64,000 nucleotides of DNA from a virus. A program made the position numbers and the translations under genes. Shown piece by piece: positions 1-9,872 of this stretch; position 1 is the first letter of the stretch; each line of letters opens with the position of its first letter. Under the pieces are notes generated by a model. That model had not been told where the DNA came from and searched no databases. It saw nothing but the letters and a program-made list of their open reading frames with translations. The stretch covers positions 1 through 64,000 of IMG/VR virus record IMGVR_UViG_3300005578_000001; one strand, 5' to 3'.

Positions 1-1
1 G

Positions 2-217
2 CCGCCTGATTCGTGGAGTTGGGTGGGTGAGCGTGGACCAGAGTTGGTTAAGGCAGGTCCACGCGGAGCCTCGGTTATGCCCAGTGGCGAATCGACGGCG
101 TTTGCGGGTAGTCACATGACGATGAATGTTTACACAAATGACGCACAGTCGTTTGCCTCGCGTCGCACCCAGACGCAGATTAAACGCGGGCTGAGAAAAA
201 TGCAGGAGGCGGCCTAG
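2..217 (+). CDS. Tail tape-measure protein, C-terminal end (partial)
   Basis: The frame is open to the window edge, so this is the last ~71 residues of a longer gene. The motif GERGPELV, followed by a segment ending in a basic helix (QIKRGLRKMQ), is typical of tape-measure C-termini. The gene just ahead of DUF2460 in such tail modules is the tape measure. Its product sets tail length inside the tail tube. The family is inferred from the motif and the position. Confidence 0.7.
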   Translation, partial: PPDSWSWVGERGPELVKAGPRGASVMPSGESTAFAGSHMTMNVYTNDAQSFASRRTQTQIKRGLRKMQEAA

Positions 218-232
218 AAAGGAGCTAAGAAA

Positions 233-871
233 ATTTATCACGACCTGTTATTCCCCGTGGCTGTGCGCTCAATCAGCGCTACACCAAACTGGCCTGTAGA
301 CATCGTTAAGCTTGGCGGTGGAGGCGAGCAGCGCATTCTCCTGCCCACTGACACGAAACGCGAGTACGACGCACGTCACTCTACGATCAATCAGACGCAG
401 GCGAAAGACATAGTTGAGTTCTTCAACGGGCGGCGTGGACAGCTTCACTCGTTCAAGGTCTATGACATCTTCCTACATCAAGCTACTGGAGAACCTTTCG
501 GCACAGGTGGAGGAATAGGATCGACTAATCAACTCATCTATGACGAGGGTGATAGTGCTAATAGTTACATCCGGGAGATCTACTTACCTAAATCCGGCAC
601 AGTTCAAATCTTCGCAGGCGTTACCCTCAAGACCGAGGGGGTGAACTACACGCTCAACTATAACGGCGCGAATGGGGGGTTAGTTACTTGGTTGACTTCT
701 GTATCAGGTCAGACACTCACATGGACCGGGGAGTTTTATATTCCGGTAAGATTTGACGTGGCAAGCTTGCCGGATCTGGAAGCAATTGCGCAATTGAGTA
801 GCACACAGTTCAAGGCCAGTGGACCAACCATTGGAATGACTGAGGTCGATTACCCCTCGGAGTGGATCTAG
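233..871 (+). CDS. DUF2460 distal tail protein, probable ATT start
   Basis: This is a GTA/siphovirus tail protein of the DUF2460 family, part of the distal tail below the tube. The sequence shows a GGGGEQR stretch, then a YDARHS segment and a FFNGRRGQLHSFKVYD segment, which is the family core. The first GTG (257) would cut off residues YHDLLFP, which match the usual DUF2460 beginning, and it has no ribosome site. An ATT at 233 restores them and lies 8 nt after AAAGGAG (218-224). A CTG at 245 is another option. The next gene follows directly. Confidence 0.8.
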   Translation: MYHDLLFPVAVRSISATPNWPVDIVKLGGGGEQRILLPTDTKREYDARHSTINQTQAKDIVEFFNGRRGQLHSFKVYDIFLHQATGEPFGTGGGIGSTNQLIYDEGDSANSYIREIYLPKSGTVQIFAGVTLKTEGVNYTLNYNGANGGLVTWLTSVSGQTLTWTGEFYIPVRFDVASLPDLEAIAQLSSTQFKASGPTIGMTEVDYPSEWI

Positions 872-1774
872 GTGTCTAATCTCAGGAAACCCGTAAATTA
901 CCAATCTCCCTCAGATGTTACGTCGCTAATCGGCTTTCTCTCGAAGACTGCTATTGACGGCATCTGCACCGGGGCCTACATGGTGAGTGCGATCGGAAAT
1001 ATCATTGTAGCCGTGACAGATCGCAGACGTGGTTTAATAGGCGTACCGGGTTATCCGGGAGTCACCTTCAAGCACACGATCGGACTAACAGCCTCACGAG
1101 TCGAATATCCATCAGGCACAGATGCCGCAAACCTCGAAGCGGATTTCTTTGTGAATAGCGAAGGGTTAACAGAAGCCGACATTGAAGCAGGCAAGTGGGA
1201 TCACGGTTCCTTTACTGTGTTCGTTACTAACGCGAATGCCTTGCACATGGGCCAAATGATTATTGCGCGCGGGTTCTTTGGAAAATTCGAACAACATGAC
1301 GGGATGTTTCGTGTTGAGTTGAAAGGAATCAACGAGGCGTTGAATCAGGTAATCGGGAAAGTTACAGAAGATTTGTGTGACGCGGACTATGGTGATTCCC
1401 GTTGTACGCTCAATCTTGTAGCGCGTGGAGAAGTGAAAACCGGAACCTTAACCAGCGCGACTAATCAATACACGTTTCGAGATACGTCACGAACTGAGGC
1501 GGCTGAGTACTTTGATAACGGACGTGGTTCGTTTACCTCAGGAAACAACAACGGCTTCCCTTTTCATGTTGATTCATGGAATCCGACTACAAAGGAATTC
1601 AGGTTAAGAAAAGCCATGCCCTTTCTCCCTGTTGCGGGCGATACCTATACAGTGAATCGAGGGTGTAAGAAGCGGTTGGTTGATTGTTTGGATCGGGATA
1701 ACGTAATTAACATGCGGGCACCCGGAGTTTACACCCCTACAACAGAAGACTTTTTGAGCGTCCCCAATGCCTGA
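872..1774 (+). CDS. DUF2163 / phage BR0599-type tail protein
   Basis: 300 aa with a GTG start immediately after the previous stop. The N-terminal half fits DUF2163 and the C-terminal part fits the BR0599 domain: a cysteine-bearing segment (EDLCDADYGDSRCTLN) and a final GCKKRLVDCLDRDNVINMRA region, the usual conserved C-terminus. In gene transfer agents and related phages this protein is part of the baseplate hub and sits between DUF2460 and the NlpC/P60 peptidase, exactly as here. Confidence 0.85.
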   Translation: MSNLRKPVNYQSPSDVTSLIGFLSKTAIDGICTGAYMVSAIGNIIVAVTDRRRGLIGVPGYPGVTFKHTIGLTASRVEYPSGTDAANLEADFFVNSEGLTEADIEAGKWDHGSFTVFVTNANALHMGQMIIARGFFGKFEQHDGMFRVELKGINEALNQVIGKVTEDLCDADYGDSRCTLNLVARGEVKTGTLTSATNQYTFRDTSRTEAAEYFDNGRGSFTSGNNNGFPFHVDSWNPTTKEFRLRKAMPFLPVAGDTYTVNRGCKKRLVDCLDRDNVINMRAPGVYTPTTEDFLSVPNA

Positions 1775-1791
1775 CACTGAAAGGATTCAAT

Positions 1792-2088
1792 ATGCATTCA
1801 CTGAGCCCGGTCATACCGGACAAAGAAGCTGAGGAGACGATCTACGCTAAAGATCAACCTCAATACATTTCCTTGCCCAGCGTAAAGACACCTGATGGAG
1901 TGGTGTTGACGCGCTGGAGTGTGAACGAGCAGGAAAAGCAACTCATTATTGAGCGGGGCTATATTTACTTATTGGTGAACACGTTCAATACACCGCTACA
2001 ACCCGTAATGTTAACGACAGATGTTCCTGGGGGGATGAACTTTAAGACGGCGTCTTTGGAAGAGTGGCCCACGGAGATTGATGCCTGA
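1792..2088 (+). CDS. Small conserved tail-module protein
   Basis: 98 aa, ATG start 6 nt after AAGGA. I recognise no named domain, but the core (TRWSVNEQEKQLIIERGYIYL, then LQPVML) resembles short proteins common in phage structural modules. Its place between the hub protein and the peptidase suggests a small tail-assembly role. The end overlaps the start of the peptidase gene. Confidence 0.75.
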   Translation: MHSLSPVIPDKEAEETIYAKDQPQYISLPSVKTPDGVVLTRWSVNEQEKQLIIERGYIYLLVNTFNTPLQPVMLTTDVPGGMNFKTASLEEWPTEIDA

Positions 2089-2542
2089 GATAAATTTCCA
2101 AGCAATGGTCACAGAAGCCCGTGCTCTTGTCGGAGAGACTCGCTGGCGTCATCAGGGACGTGATCCACGGGTTGGCCTCGATTGTATTGGCCTGCCACGC
2201 TGGTTATACGTGCAGCAGCTTGGCGAATTGCCGGAAGCGCTTGAGGCAGAGTTCAATGCCTATCACCGCAGGCCTGATGGTCAGAAGCTTTTGCAAACTA
2301 TCCGTGACTGGTTTGATGAAGTACCACGTGAGGCAATGCAGGCAGGAGATCTGGTGGTTATCTATGATCGCAGAAACCCACAACACATCGCCGTGGCGTG
2401 TGATAACGAGTTCGTAGTCGAAGCTTACGCAAGTGGACGCAATATGAAGATCGTTTACTGGAAGCTTGGCGTCTGGCGTGAACTGGCAGGAGTGTTCCGC
2501 TATCCGACTGAAAGTGACAAGGCCTTAAAATGGCTGGATTAA
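2081..2542 (+). CDS. NlpC/P60-family tail peptidase
   Basis: 153 aa. An ATG at 2081 after ACGGAG is preferred over the TTG at 2078. The GLDCIGL motif holds the catalytic cysteine (Cys35), and the NPQHIAV segment holds the catalytic histidine after a GDLVV strand, the order expected of NlpC/P60 cysteine peptidases. Tail-tip peptidases of this type cut peptidoglycan cross-links during DNA entry. It corresponds to the peptidase of GTA-like tail clusters. Its stop codon shares TTAA with the stop of the antisense HNH gene. Confidence 0.85.
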   Translation: MPEINFQAMVTEARALVGETRWRHQGRDPRVGLDCIGLPRWLYVQQLGELPEALEAEFNAYHRRPDGQKLLQTIRDWFDEVPREAMQAGDLVVIYDRRNPQHIAVACDNEFVVEAYASGRNMKIVYWKLGVWRELAGVFRYPTESDKALKWLD

Positions 2543-3132
2543 GACTTGGGCTCGTGGATTTTAATCCCGCTTATGGCGGTCAGATCAAGATCCGTCAGCG
2601 CCACGCCGAGACCCTTGCTTTCCGGCGCAACGCCAGCTGCGCGCATGTAAATGTCCTGTACGACTGTAGAGAGTTTCCTGACTTGATGTGGACACCCTCC
2701 GTGGTAACTTTTAGCTTGATGGCAATTAGCGCAAAGCAACTGCAGATCGCCTTTGGGGTAGCCCTGCCGTCGAATGAAATAGCTAAAACTGTTCGCACGG
2801 CCCACTTGAGCACGGTGCTGGTTGCCGTCTTCGTTCGTATGATCGAGATTAAGAAATTTTACTTCTGTTTCACCGCAGCACACACATTTGCCGCCATATG
2901 CGGCAATCATTTCCAAGCGGTTCTGGCGATGCCGCTCTCGTGTTTTTCGGAGTTCATCTTGATAAGAGTCTCCCGTAGGCTTTGCGCCACCATAGCCATT
3001 GGACTTTTTAATCCCTCGGCATGTTTTACAGGGTTCCCTGAAGCCACTCTTACGGCGATTGTCTCTCAAAAAGTATTGAGCATCCGCAGGTTTCTCTGCC
3101 CCGCATTTCCCACAAGTAATGGTTGGTTGCAT
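2539..3132 (-). CDS. Free-standing HNH endonuclease, antisense in the tail operon
   Basis: 197 aa. It has an N-terminal zinc ribbon (CGKCGAEK ... CKTCRG), a basic linker, and a C-terminal HNH region with CVCCGE, NLDHTNEDGNQHR and LLCANCHQAKSYHGG. This form is typical of mobile homing-type endonucleases. It is the only leftward gene within the tail module. Its stop codon overlaps the peptidase stop in a shared TTAA, and its start lies 41 bp before the next tail gene. That suggests an insertion that left the operon intact. Confidence 0.85.
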   Translation of the reverse strand: MQPTITCGKCGAEKPADAQYFLRDNRRKSGFREPCKTCRGIKKSNGYGGAKPTGDSYQDELRKTRERHRQNRLEMIAAYGGKCVCCGETEVKFLNLDHTNEDGNQHRAQVGRANSFSYFIRRQGYPKGDLQLLCANCHQAKSYHGGCPHQVRKLSTVVQDIYMRAAGVAPESKGLGVALTDLDLTAISGIKIHEPKS

Positions 3133-3173
3133 GGCGTTATGATAACACCTTACGCCACTAGGAGCATAGCTTA

Positions 3174-6100
3174 ATGTGCGCTCAAGTGGCCATCAGCCTT
3201 GCCGTGGCGGGCGCTACCACCGCAGCCCAGCTTCTCTTTGCGCCTAAGCCTAAGAAGCCTGCGCCGATCGATCGTGGCAAGCTTGATGATGCGCGATTTT
3301 CAATCCCCGCATTAGGCGCGGCGATTCCGAAAGGCTGGGGTACTTTTCGCTGTGCTCCGATCTGGATAGACCACGTTCCCACCATCCACACTGTTCAGGT
3401 TACAGAAGGACAATCAGGCGGCAAGGGGGGCTCGCCAACGCCTCCGACCGCGGATGAACGCAAACACATCTACACAAAGTCGGTGATTGGGGTCTTTCAC
3501 AACGGCCCTATCTTCAAAGGCGTCTCCAAGATGTGGTTTGGCGAGAAGCTTGTCTATAACTCTAATCTCGCCACCAACGAAGCTGATACCGCAACCCTGC
3601 GCGGTGAGGCAGAACATGGAGTACTAAGTGGCGGGGCGTCGGTGGTCACGCAGGCTGAATGCTCAGGTGGGCGTAAGGTAACGGGGATTGGAAGTGGTGG
3701 AGTGTGTGTGATCACTGTGGATGTGCCCACAACCGGAAGCTACGAGATTGCGTGCTTCTACACTTCAACAGTGCAGCGAACCTTTAAGATTCGGGTTAAT
3801 GGCGGGGCGCTCAATGATCTCGTTTGTCCAGCCTCGGGGGGCGCAGGTGAAGTTACCAGCGAGGTTATTACTCTTACTCTTACCGCGGGTGCAAATGCAA
3901 TTCAGTTTGAGAATTCGGGCGCTGCGTGTCCTGACCTTGACCGCATCGACGTAGCCCCAGCGCTCGTGTTCACGCCTGAGGGTGAAGACCCGCGTGGGTT
4001 TACCGGAATTATTCGTCCCGGTCGCTTTGGCCCTGACGATCCTGACTTTGCCTGGCCCGCGACAAATGAACAGCCGACGTTTAGCGAGACAACGGGTGGA
4101 ATGTCTAACGGAGGATTTATTCAGGCAAATCTTTCCGAATGGGGCAATCCGACTATCAGGTTTCACTTAGGCAGTGAACTACAGGAAGCCGATCCAATTA
4201 CTATCGCGTTGCGTGGCCTGAACCTCTCACCCGGCTATCGCGGGCTGGGAATCATAGCCATCGACAATATCCAGTTACAAAACGGGCAAATGCCGAATGT
4301 CACGCTGGAGATCCAACAGGGGGTACGTGAACTACCCGCGATCGTGGCCGATATTTACAAAGAGGTGAATGTCCCGCCTGAGTGGTTGGATTTGAGTGCC
4401 TTAGCCGGAAAGTTACTTGGAGATGAATCGGGCTTTGATCCCGGTACTTATACAGCCATCACGTGGACTGGGCTGAGTAACGCTACCCAAACAGGCGGAG
4501 GTGCGATTACCAAGACTTCGGGCACGAATAATACATGGAATGCTTATGCCAACTCAGGTGATTCCGTTTCAACGGGTACCAACGCCTCAATTCGCTTCAC
4601 CGCGGGTGCAGCGGGTACTTACATGGTGGGGTTTGCTTACACTACGACTCCCGGATCTACTCTTCCACACCCTTACGATCAGGTTCCGTTCGCGGTGGTA
4701 CTGAATAAGAATTCCAACCCCTCGCAGGAGGCCAAGAATTCGATCCAGCTCAGTCTAGGCGGGATCAATAACTCATTCGACGTAGGCATGTGGAGTGCGG
4801 GGGATAAGTTTCAGATCGAGTATCGTAATGGTCGATTCATGGCCTACCAGAATGGGTTAGCCCTAACTGGTTATATCCCTCCGGTTCCTTCTACTTTCCC
4901 GTTGAAGCCATTGTTCACGGGCTATGCGACAGGTGGTGGACCATCGGCAACTTCGTTCGCTACCGGGGCAAATATCGGCACTGAGCCTATCGTCGCCAAT
5001 GGGGGAGGATTGTTTATGGAATCCCCCGCCCCAGCCGCAGAGATGATCGCCGCCCTCATGCTGAGATTTCAATTCACTTTGCCCGAAGTTGACGGAGTAG
5101 TGAAAGCGGTGCTCAATAACGCTACTTCAGATCTGACTATCCCTTACACTGACCTGCGGGCGCACCGGGGCGAACAGCGCCCTCCTGAAGATATGATCAT
5201 CACGCGTGTTGATCCATTACAACTGGCAAAACGTACTACCGTTACTTATTCAGATCCTGCTTACTCCTATCACACGCGCACGCAATCAGAACAGAGATTA
5301 TTCGGCCCACAACAGGGAGCGCATGATGTAACTCTGCCGATGATCGAAACCGCGCAGAATATGAAGAACCTGGCGATTATTATTTCGAATCGCGAGGAGA
5401 TTGAAGGCCAGACGTACAAGTTTACGCTTGGCCCAAAGTACATGCGCATTCATCAGGGTACGGTGTTGACTATCAACGCTCGTTCCGGGGTTACACACAC
5501 AGTCAGGGTGAGAGATCTAGGGCTTGAACTTCCGGCTGGAGTAGTGGACGTAGATGCGGTCAGGCAAGATGCTTCAGTGTTCTCGGCTAACGGAACGCCG
5601 GGTGATATCGGAGTGGAGAGTCCGATTGTGCAAGTGCCGGGTAACACACTTGGAATCTTTCTCGACGCGCCCCTGATACCGCCGGATGATTCGGTGGATT
5701 TACCACAGCCAGTTTTATACATCGCCATGAGCGGTAGAGGCTCAGGTACATGGCCGGGTGGGTTCCTGTTCCGCGAGTTTCCTTTTAACTCCGGCAATTA
5801 TCAATTATTAACCAGCACGGATAAACCAGCCCTGACTGGAATCACTGCCGGGACATTGGGGAACCACGCAGATCTAACCGTGCTCGATACTGTAAACTCA
5901 GTGGCAATAAACTTCTATGGTCTAACCAGTCTGGAAAGCGTTACGGAGGCAGAGTTAATCGCCAACCCGCGCCTCAATCTGGTCGCTATCAAGGGCGCCA
6001 GCGGCGACTTTGAATACTTACAATTCCAGACTGCGACGCCGGGCGTGGCCGTAGCCCCTTATGTCTCGCGTTATACGATCAGTAACCTGTTGCGTGGGCG

Positions 6101-7190
6101 CTTCAATACCGGAACTGCGGTTAGCGATCACACTGGAACAGATGAGGTGGTAATTATGAATAGTGCTGTGATGGGAATCCTGATGTCAACCGCGCTCTTA
6201 GGCGTGAGTTGTAATTATAAATTTGTGACGGTAGGCCAGCAGCCGGATCAGATTACTGAACAGGCGTTCACCTGGCGTGGAATAGCCTTGAAACCTTACC
6301 CACCTGATAGTCTCACTGCGAGTAAGGATTCAAGTGGCGACTGGCATATCTCTGCCGTGGGCCATCCGCGTGAGGCAGAGAAGCCGGAGACATACATCGC
6401 TCGTATTCGCCGCGCTTCCGACGCAATGTTGATGCGGGATATTCCTATTACACCGGGCGTGCGTATGGCCGCGATACTTGATCATATTATTCACGCCAGC
6501 GGCGGCGGGACTTATTCAGGCTCAACACATGCGGCCATCAATCACAATAACGCGACCGGAGAATTAAACCCGACCGCCGCCTATGTAAAGCAGCCCTTTA
6601 CTCTGGGCAGTGAAATCAATGCTCGTCTCACGATAACACCAGCACCAGTGCCATATCTCACAGGTAATGTTAAGCTGAGTTTTGGCCCTTCGGATTTCAC
6701 CGATCCATACGGCACCGTAACAGGCGCGACCCTGACAACCAAAAACGATAACAGTACTACGCTAACACATATTCAGGTATTCGACTGGTCAACCAGCCAG
6801 TTTGCAGCATTTGATTTGCCCACAGTCGGGGGTGTTGTATTCGTGCGTATTGTCTGGTCGGGAACTGAAATCCGCTGGCAGTTTTCAGGTTCTCCAATTA
6901 ACGCGGCGGCTGCGCCTAACGTAATCTTAAAAGATGTTCCGACAGTGGGAGATTCCACGTTCCTTCGCCTATCGATGCTTAACGGCGGGCCCAGTGGCGC
7001 AAGCGCCGTCAAGGTGGAGAACATTACTATCGGCGGGCTGACAACGCCGCAGACGATCTACAGTCTGCCGCAACAGCAAAACGACAATAGCGGCTCCGGT
7101 ATCGCCACCAGTAATCTTGACGTAGAGCTGTGGCAGGTATCACGCTACCCGCCGGACTTCAAAGGCTTCTCAGTAAGGAAAGTTTTCTAG
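3174..7190 (+). CDS. Tail-tip / host-specificity protein with inserted carbohydrate-binding module
   Basis: 1338 aa, the largest protein here, in the position of the GTA phage-tail_3 or lambda J-like hub protein. The N-terminus begins with a hydrophobic segment followed by KPKKPAPIDR. Residues ~141-262 look like a CBM6/CBM35 beta-sandwich: GEAEHGVLSGG, a SGGVCVITVDVPTTGSYE strand, RVNGG and a PDLDRIDV end. Further Gly/Thr-rich beta domains lie near 425-580 and in the last ~250 residues. The central 700-1000 region keeps the usual hub core. It probably joins tail end to cell envelope, with the sugar-binding module giving adhesion (inference). Confidence 0.8.
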   Translation: MCAQVAISLAVAGATTAAQLLFAPKPKKPAPIDRGKLDDARFSIPALGAAIPKGWGTFRCAPIWIDHVPTIHTVQVTEGQSGGKGGSPTPPTADERKHIYTKSVIGVFHNGPIFKGVSKMWFGEKLVYNSNLATNEADTATLRGEAEHGVLSGGASVVTQAECSGGRKVTGIGSGGVCVITVDVPTTGSYEIACFYTSTVQRTFKIRVNGGALNDLVCPASGGAGEVTSEVITLTLTAGANAIQFENSGAACPDLDRIDVAPALVFTPEGEDPRGFTGIIRPGRFGPDDPDFAWPATNEQPTFSETTGGMSNGGFIQANLSEWGNPTIRFHLGSELQEADPITIALRGLNLSPGYRGLGIIAIDNIQLQNGQMPNVTLEIQQGVRELPAIVADIYKEVNVPPEWLDLSALAGKLLGDESGFDPGTYTAITWTGLSNATQTGGGAITKTSGTNNTWNAYANSGDSVSTGTNASIRFTAGAAGTYMVGFAYTTTPGSTLPHPYDQVPFAVVLNKNSNPSQEAKNSIQLSLGGINNSFDVGMWSAGDKFQIEYRNGRFMAYQNGLALTGYIPPVPSTFPLKPLFTGYATGGGPSATSFATGANIGTEPIVANGGGLFMESPAPAAEMIAALMLRFQFTLPEVDGVVKAVLNNATSDLTIPYTDLRAHRGEQRPPEDMIITRVDPLQLAKRTTVTYSDPAYSYHTRTQSEQRLFGPQQGAHDVTLPMIETAQNMKNLAIIISNREEIEGQTYKFTLGPKYMRIHQGTVLTINARSGVTHTVRVRDLGLELPAGVVDVDAVRQDASVFSANGTPGDIGVESPIVQVPGNTLGIFLDAPLIPPDDSVDLPQPVLYIAMSGRGSGTWPGGFLFREFPFNSGNYQLLTSTDKPALTGITAGTLGNHADLTVLDTVNSVAINFYGLTSLESVTEAELIANPRLNLVAIKGASGDFEYLQFQTATPGVAVAPYVSRYTISNLLRGRFNTGTAVSDHTGTDEVVIMNSAVMGILMSTALLGVSCNYKFVTVGQQPDQITEQAFTWRGIALKPYPPDSLTASKDSSGDWHISAVGHPREAEKPETYIARIRRASDAMLMRDIPITPGVRMAAILDHIIHASGGGTYSGSTHAAINHNNATGELNPTAAYVKQPFTLGSEINARLTITPAPVPYLTGNVKLSFGPSDFTDPYGTVTGATLTTKNDNSTTLTHIQVFDWSTSQFAAFDLPTVGGVVFVRIVWSGTEIRWQFSGSPINAAAAPNVILKDVPTVGDSTFLRLSMLNGGPSGASAVKVENITIGGLTTPQTIYSLPQQQNDNSGSGIATSNLDVELWQVSRYPPDFKGFSVRKVF

Positions 7191-7193
7191 CCT

Positions 7194-8108
7194 ATGGCTA
7201 ATACGCCAAACAGAAACTATCCGATACCCGATGCTGCGGGCTCAATCTACCCGCAGGTACGAGACCTCGCAATAGCAATTGACGCTGATAATATCCTGTG
7301 GCAGCCGATCCATAAAACACAGGTTGAACTGGATGCCATGCTGCCACCGCTGGAAGGCATTCTGTATTACAACACTGACGCGCATCACCTGCAAATGTTC
7401 GACGGTACAGCGTGGATCGTGTTTGGCGCAGGCGGCGGCGGCGGTATCATCGGCGTGCCACCATCCGCAACGGCATCATGGGCCAGTGATACGGGCGTGA
7501 CCGGATCGCCAGCCTCAGCGTGGGAGTCTATAGACGAATCTGTGACGCTGGCGCAGAGCAGTGGATCGAATCGCCCCGCAGTCACAGGCAGCGTGTTTGG
7601 TTCTACGCAAGGTTTGACGTTCGATGGCTCAAACGACAACCTGACTGTGGCAACACAGGTAATCACCGCTACTGCCGCAGGCACAATCAGCATTGTGTTC
7701 AAGACAGGCGCGAGCGTGGTCGGGCCGATGGTGATGGTCAGCCAGTCGGATTCAGCAGTGGCGAATAATTGGGTGGAGTTCGGCATCAACGCGGACGGCA
7801 GGCTATACATTGAATCGAACGCCAGCGGCACCAAGCACACCGTTGTCGGTTCCACGGTGTTGTTGCCCTCGACGCGCTATGACATGCAACTCGCCTTTGA
7901 TGGCATTGACTACTATATGCAGCTAAATAATGTCGAAGAAAACCCGCTGGAAATCGTGAACATTGGCGTGTTCGCGTGGTTCGGTCGCGTGGCAGGCACA
8001 ACGGCGTTCACGGTCGGCGGAACAATTACCAGCGGCGGGCTACAGCGTCCGTTCGCCGGAGCCGTTGGCGCAATCTACCTGTGGGCCGTGGATCTGACTG
8101 AGGCTTAA
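7194..8108 (+). CDS. Tail fibre protein with LamG-like domain
   Basis: 304 aa. The N-terminus (NTPNRNYPIPD ... LEGILYYNTDAHHLQMFDGTAW) is a common phage fibre attachment module. A glycine hinge (GAGGGGG) follows. Residues ~130-300 look like a concanavalin A/LamG sandwich (GLTFDGSNDNLTV, TISIVFKTG, GFAGAVGAIYLW-type ending). It is likely an adhesin that binds surface sugars. It sits between the tip protein and the spike. Confidence 0.75.
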   Translation: MANTPNRNYPIPDAAGSIYPQVRDLAIAIDADNILWQPIHKTQVELDAMLPPLEGILYYNTDAHHLQMFDGTAWIVFGAGGGGGIIGVPPSATASWASDTGVTGSPASAWESIDESVTLAQSSGSNRPAVTGSVFGSTQGLTFDGSNDNLTVATQVITATAAGTISIVFKTGASVVGPMVMVSQSDSAVANNWVEFGINADGRLYIESNASGTKHTVVGSTVLLPSTRYDMQLAFDGIDYYMQLNNVEENPLEIVNIGVFAWFGRVAGTTAFTVGGTITSGGLQRPFAGAVGAIYLWAVDLTEA

Positions 8109-8111
8109 ACT

Positions 8112-9872
8112 ATGGCGCTATTCACTTCATCGAATACGGGTAACTGGTCGAGTGCGGGAACATGGGGAGGGGCGGGGACTCCCGGTGCGGGTGATACCGT
8201 CTCAATCGGCGCGCATACCATCACCGTGGACGTGCCGACCATCATCGGCACCAGCCCAAATAATACCACAACCGCAGTGATCGATATGACCAGCGGCTCC
8301 AGCGTGCTGATTGTCGGATCATCGCTCTCGATTCGCGGCAACGTTGGCATGGTGAGCGGTTCATCGCTGAATATGGTGGCAGGTAGTTCTATCGTATGGG
8401 ATGCGTCGGCGTCTGGTGGCACGCCAGTCTATAAGATTATCAACAGCGGCTTCTGCAAGCTGGTGATCACTGGCACGAATAGTTCGCACTGCACGATGTC
8501 TGCGCCAGTCGGATTCACGTTTCAACTAGAGCAGAGCTATTCGCAACTGGCAATCGCCTACTGTGACTTCACTCGACACGCAGCTTTTACTGGTGATGGA
8601 TTGAAGATGGGCAGCAGCGTAGGTTTCGATGTGCAGCACAATACCTTTACCTCGTGCGGCTTTCTGCAACTTAACTCCACCAACACGAATCAGGATTTCT
8701 TCTTTAATCACAACACGTTCGTCAACAGCGGTGCCGACTGCTTTAAGCTGGCATTGAACGCGGTGCCGACAACTATTAATCCGCGCGAATGTATCGGCAA
8801 TAGCTTCGATACGGCCTTCACTTATTCATCTTATGGCGTTGTCGGGCGCGACAACTATTTCGGCGGCGGCATAGACGGCGTAGGTGATCATCCGTGGGCG
8901 GCGCTGCGTTATAACTGCATCGTCGGTACGCGCGCTGATGGGCAGGTACTTGATGGCGTTGTCGAGCGCAACTATTTCACGTCATTTAGCAACCCTAACC
9001 CACACTTTGTCGAGATTCGCGCGAATGTCCAGAGCTGCATTTTCGGGCAGAACATTATCGAGTCACACGACGCGGACACATCTGATTTTGGTGACATCCT
9101 GCTACCAGTCAACGATCGCTTTACGCCGCCGTTCAAGTGGACCGTTAAAAATAATATTGCTCTGCGTAACAGTTTCGCGCCGACAGGTTCAGGCACCCTA
9201 ATCACGCTATACGCGACTGGCTCAACGGATGTCGTCACCGAGCACCTGCACAACACAGTCAACGTGGACAACCCAGCCACGGGCGCATTCCCGCGGCGCT
9301 CGGCGTTCGCCACCAGCGAGGCCGGGGCTAGTGGCGCAGATAACGTCGCCAAGTTGAAATCAAACCTGGTGTGGGGCACGTCAGCAGGACAGGGCTATCT
9401 GGCAGAACGCGTCAATAACTTTCCAGCTGCGCTCGATGTGATCACCGTAGCGAATGCTGATTATAACTGGACGCACAATCTAAGCGCCGGAAATAACCAG
9501 CGTCACTATCACGACCAGTCAACCGGGGCTCCGCTCTGGAGCGCGGGAGATGCCGTAGCGGCAGGGGTGGATACACATCAGGGCACAGGTGATCCGCAGT
9601 TTTTTGACCGGAATCGAAACATTGCGCAGTGGGCTCAGGATCGCGGCTATGGCTCAACGTACTTTGACGGGCTGGCAGCTATCAAGGCGACGCCCACACG
9701 AACGGCTGATTTAGTCGCTTATGTATTCGCGGGATTCAGGCCGGGCAACTTCGATATGCGCAATGCGGCCCATGATGGTGGGTGTCCCGGTGCGGCTAAC
9801 TTCTACAAGTCAGATCGTACTTTAGCCGAGATTGATGCGCATCGCGCCAGTCTGTCACGGTTTGGTCTCTAA
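8112..9872 (+). CDS. Tail spike, right-handed beta-helix
   Basis: 586 aa. The start (GNWSSAGTWGGAGTPGAGDTV) resembles domains found at the front of beta-helix surface proteins. The middle has irregular repeats of N/D-rich strands (HNTFTSCG, HNTFVNSG, IGNSFDT, VERNYFTS) typical of a pectate-lyase-like beta-helix. Such spikes often bind or cut polysaccharide. No catalytic triad could be assigned. It is the last gene of the rightward tail module. Confidence 0.75.
   Translation: MALFTSSNTGNWSSAGTWGGAGTPGAGDTVSIGAHTITVDVPTIIGTSPNNTTTAVIDMTSGSSVLIVGSSLSIRGNVGMVSGSSLNMVAGSSIVWDASASGGTPVYKIINSGFCKLVITGTNSSHCTMSAPVGFTFQLEQSYSQLAIAYCDFTRHAAFTGDGLKMGSSVGFDVQHNTFTSCGFLQLNSTNTNQDFFFNHNTFVNSGADCFKLALNAVPTTINPRECIGNSFDTAFTYSSYGVVGRDNYFGGGIDGVGDHPWAALRYNCIVGTRADGQVLDGVVERNYFTSFSNPNPHFVEIRANVQSCIFGQNIIESHDADTSDFGDILLPVNDRFTPPFKWTVKNNIALRNSFAPTGSGTLITLYATGSTDVVTEHLHNTVNVDNPATGAFPRRSAFATSEAGASGADNVAKLKSNLVWGTSAGQGYLAERVNNFPAALDVITVANADYNWTHNLSAGNNQRHYHDQSTGAPLWSAGDAVAAGVDTHQGTGDPQFFDRNRNIAQWAQDRGYGSTYFDGLAAIKATPTRTADLVAYVFAGFRPGNFDMRNAAHDGGCPGAANFYKSDRTLAEIDAHRASLSRFGL

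Noticed and set aside
2530-3174. Rightward 214-codon frame opposite the HNH gene
   Set aside because: It is the complement of a clear HNH gene and has no domain pattern of its own.
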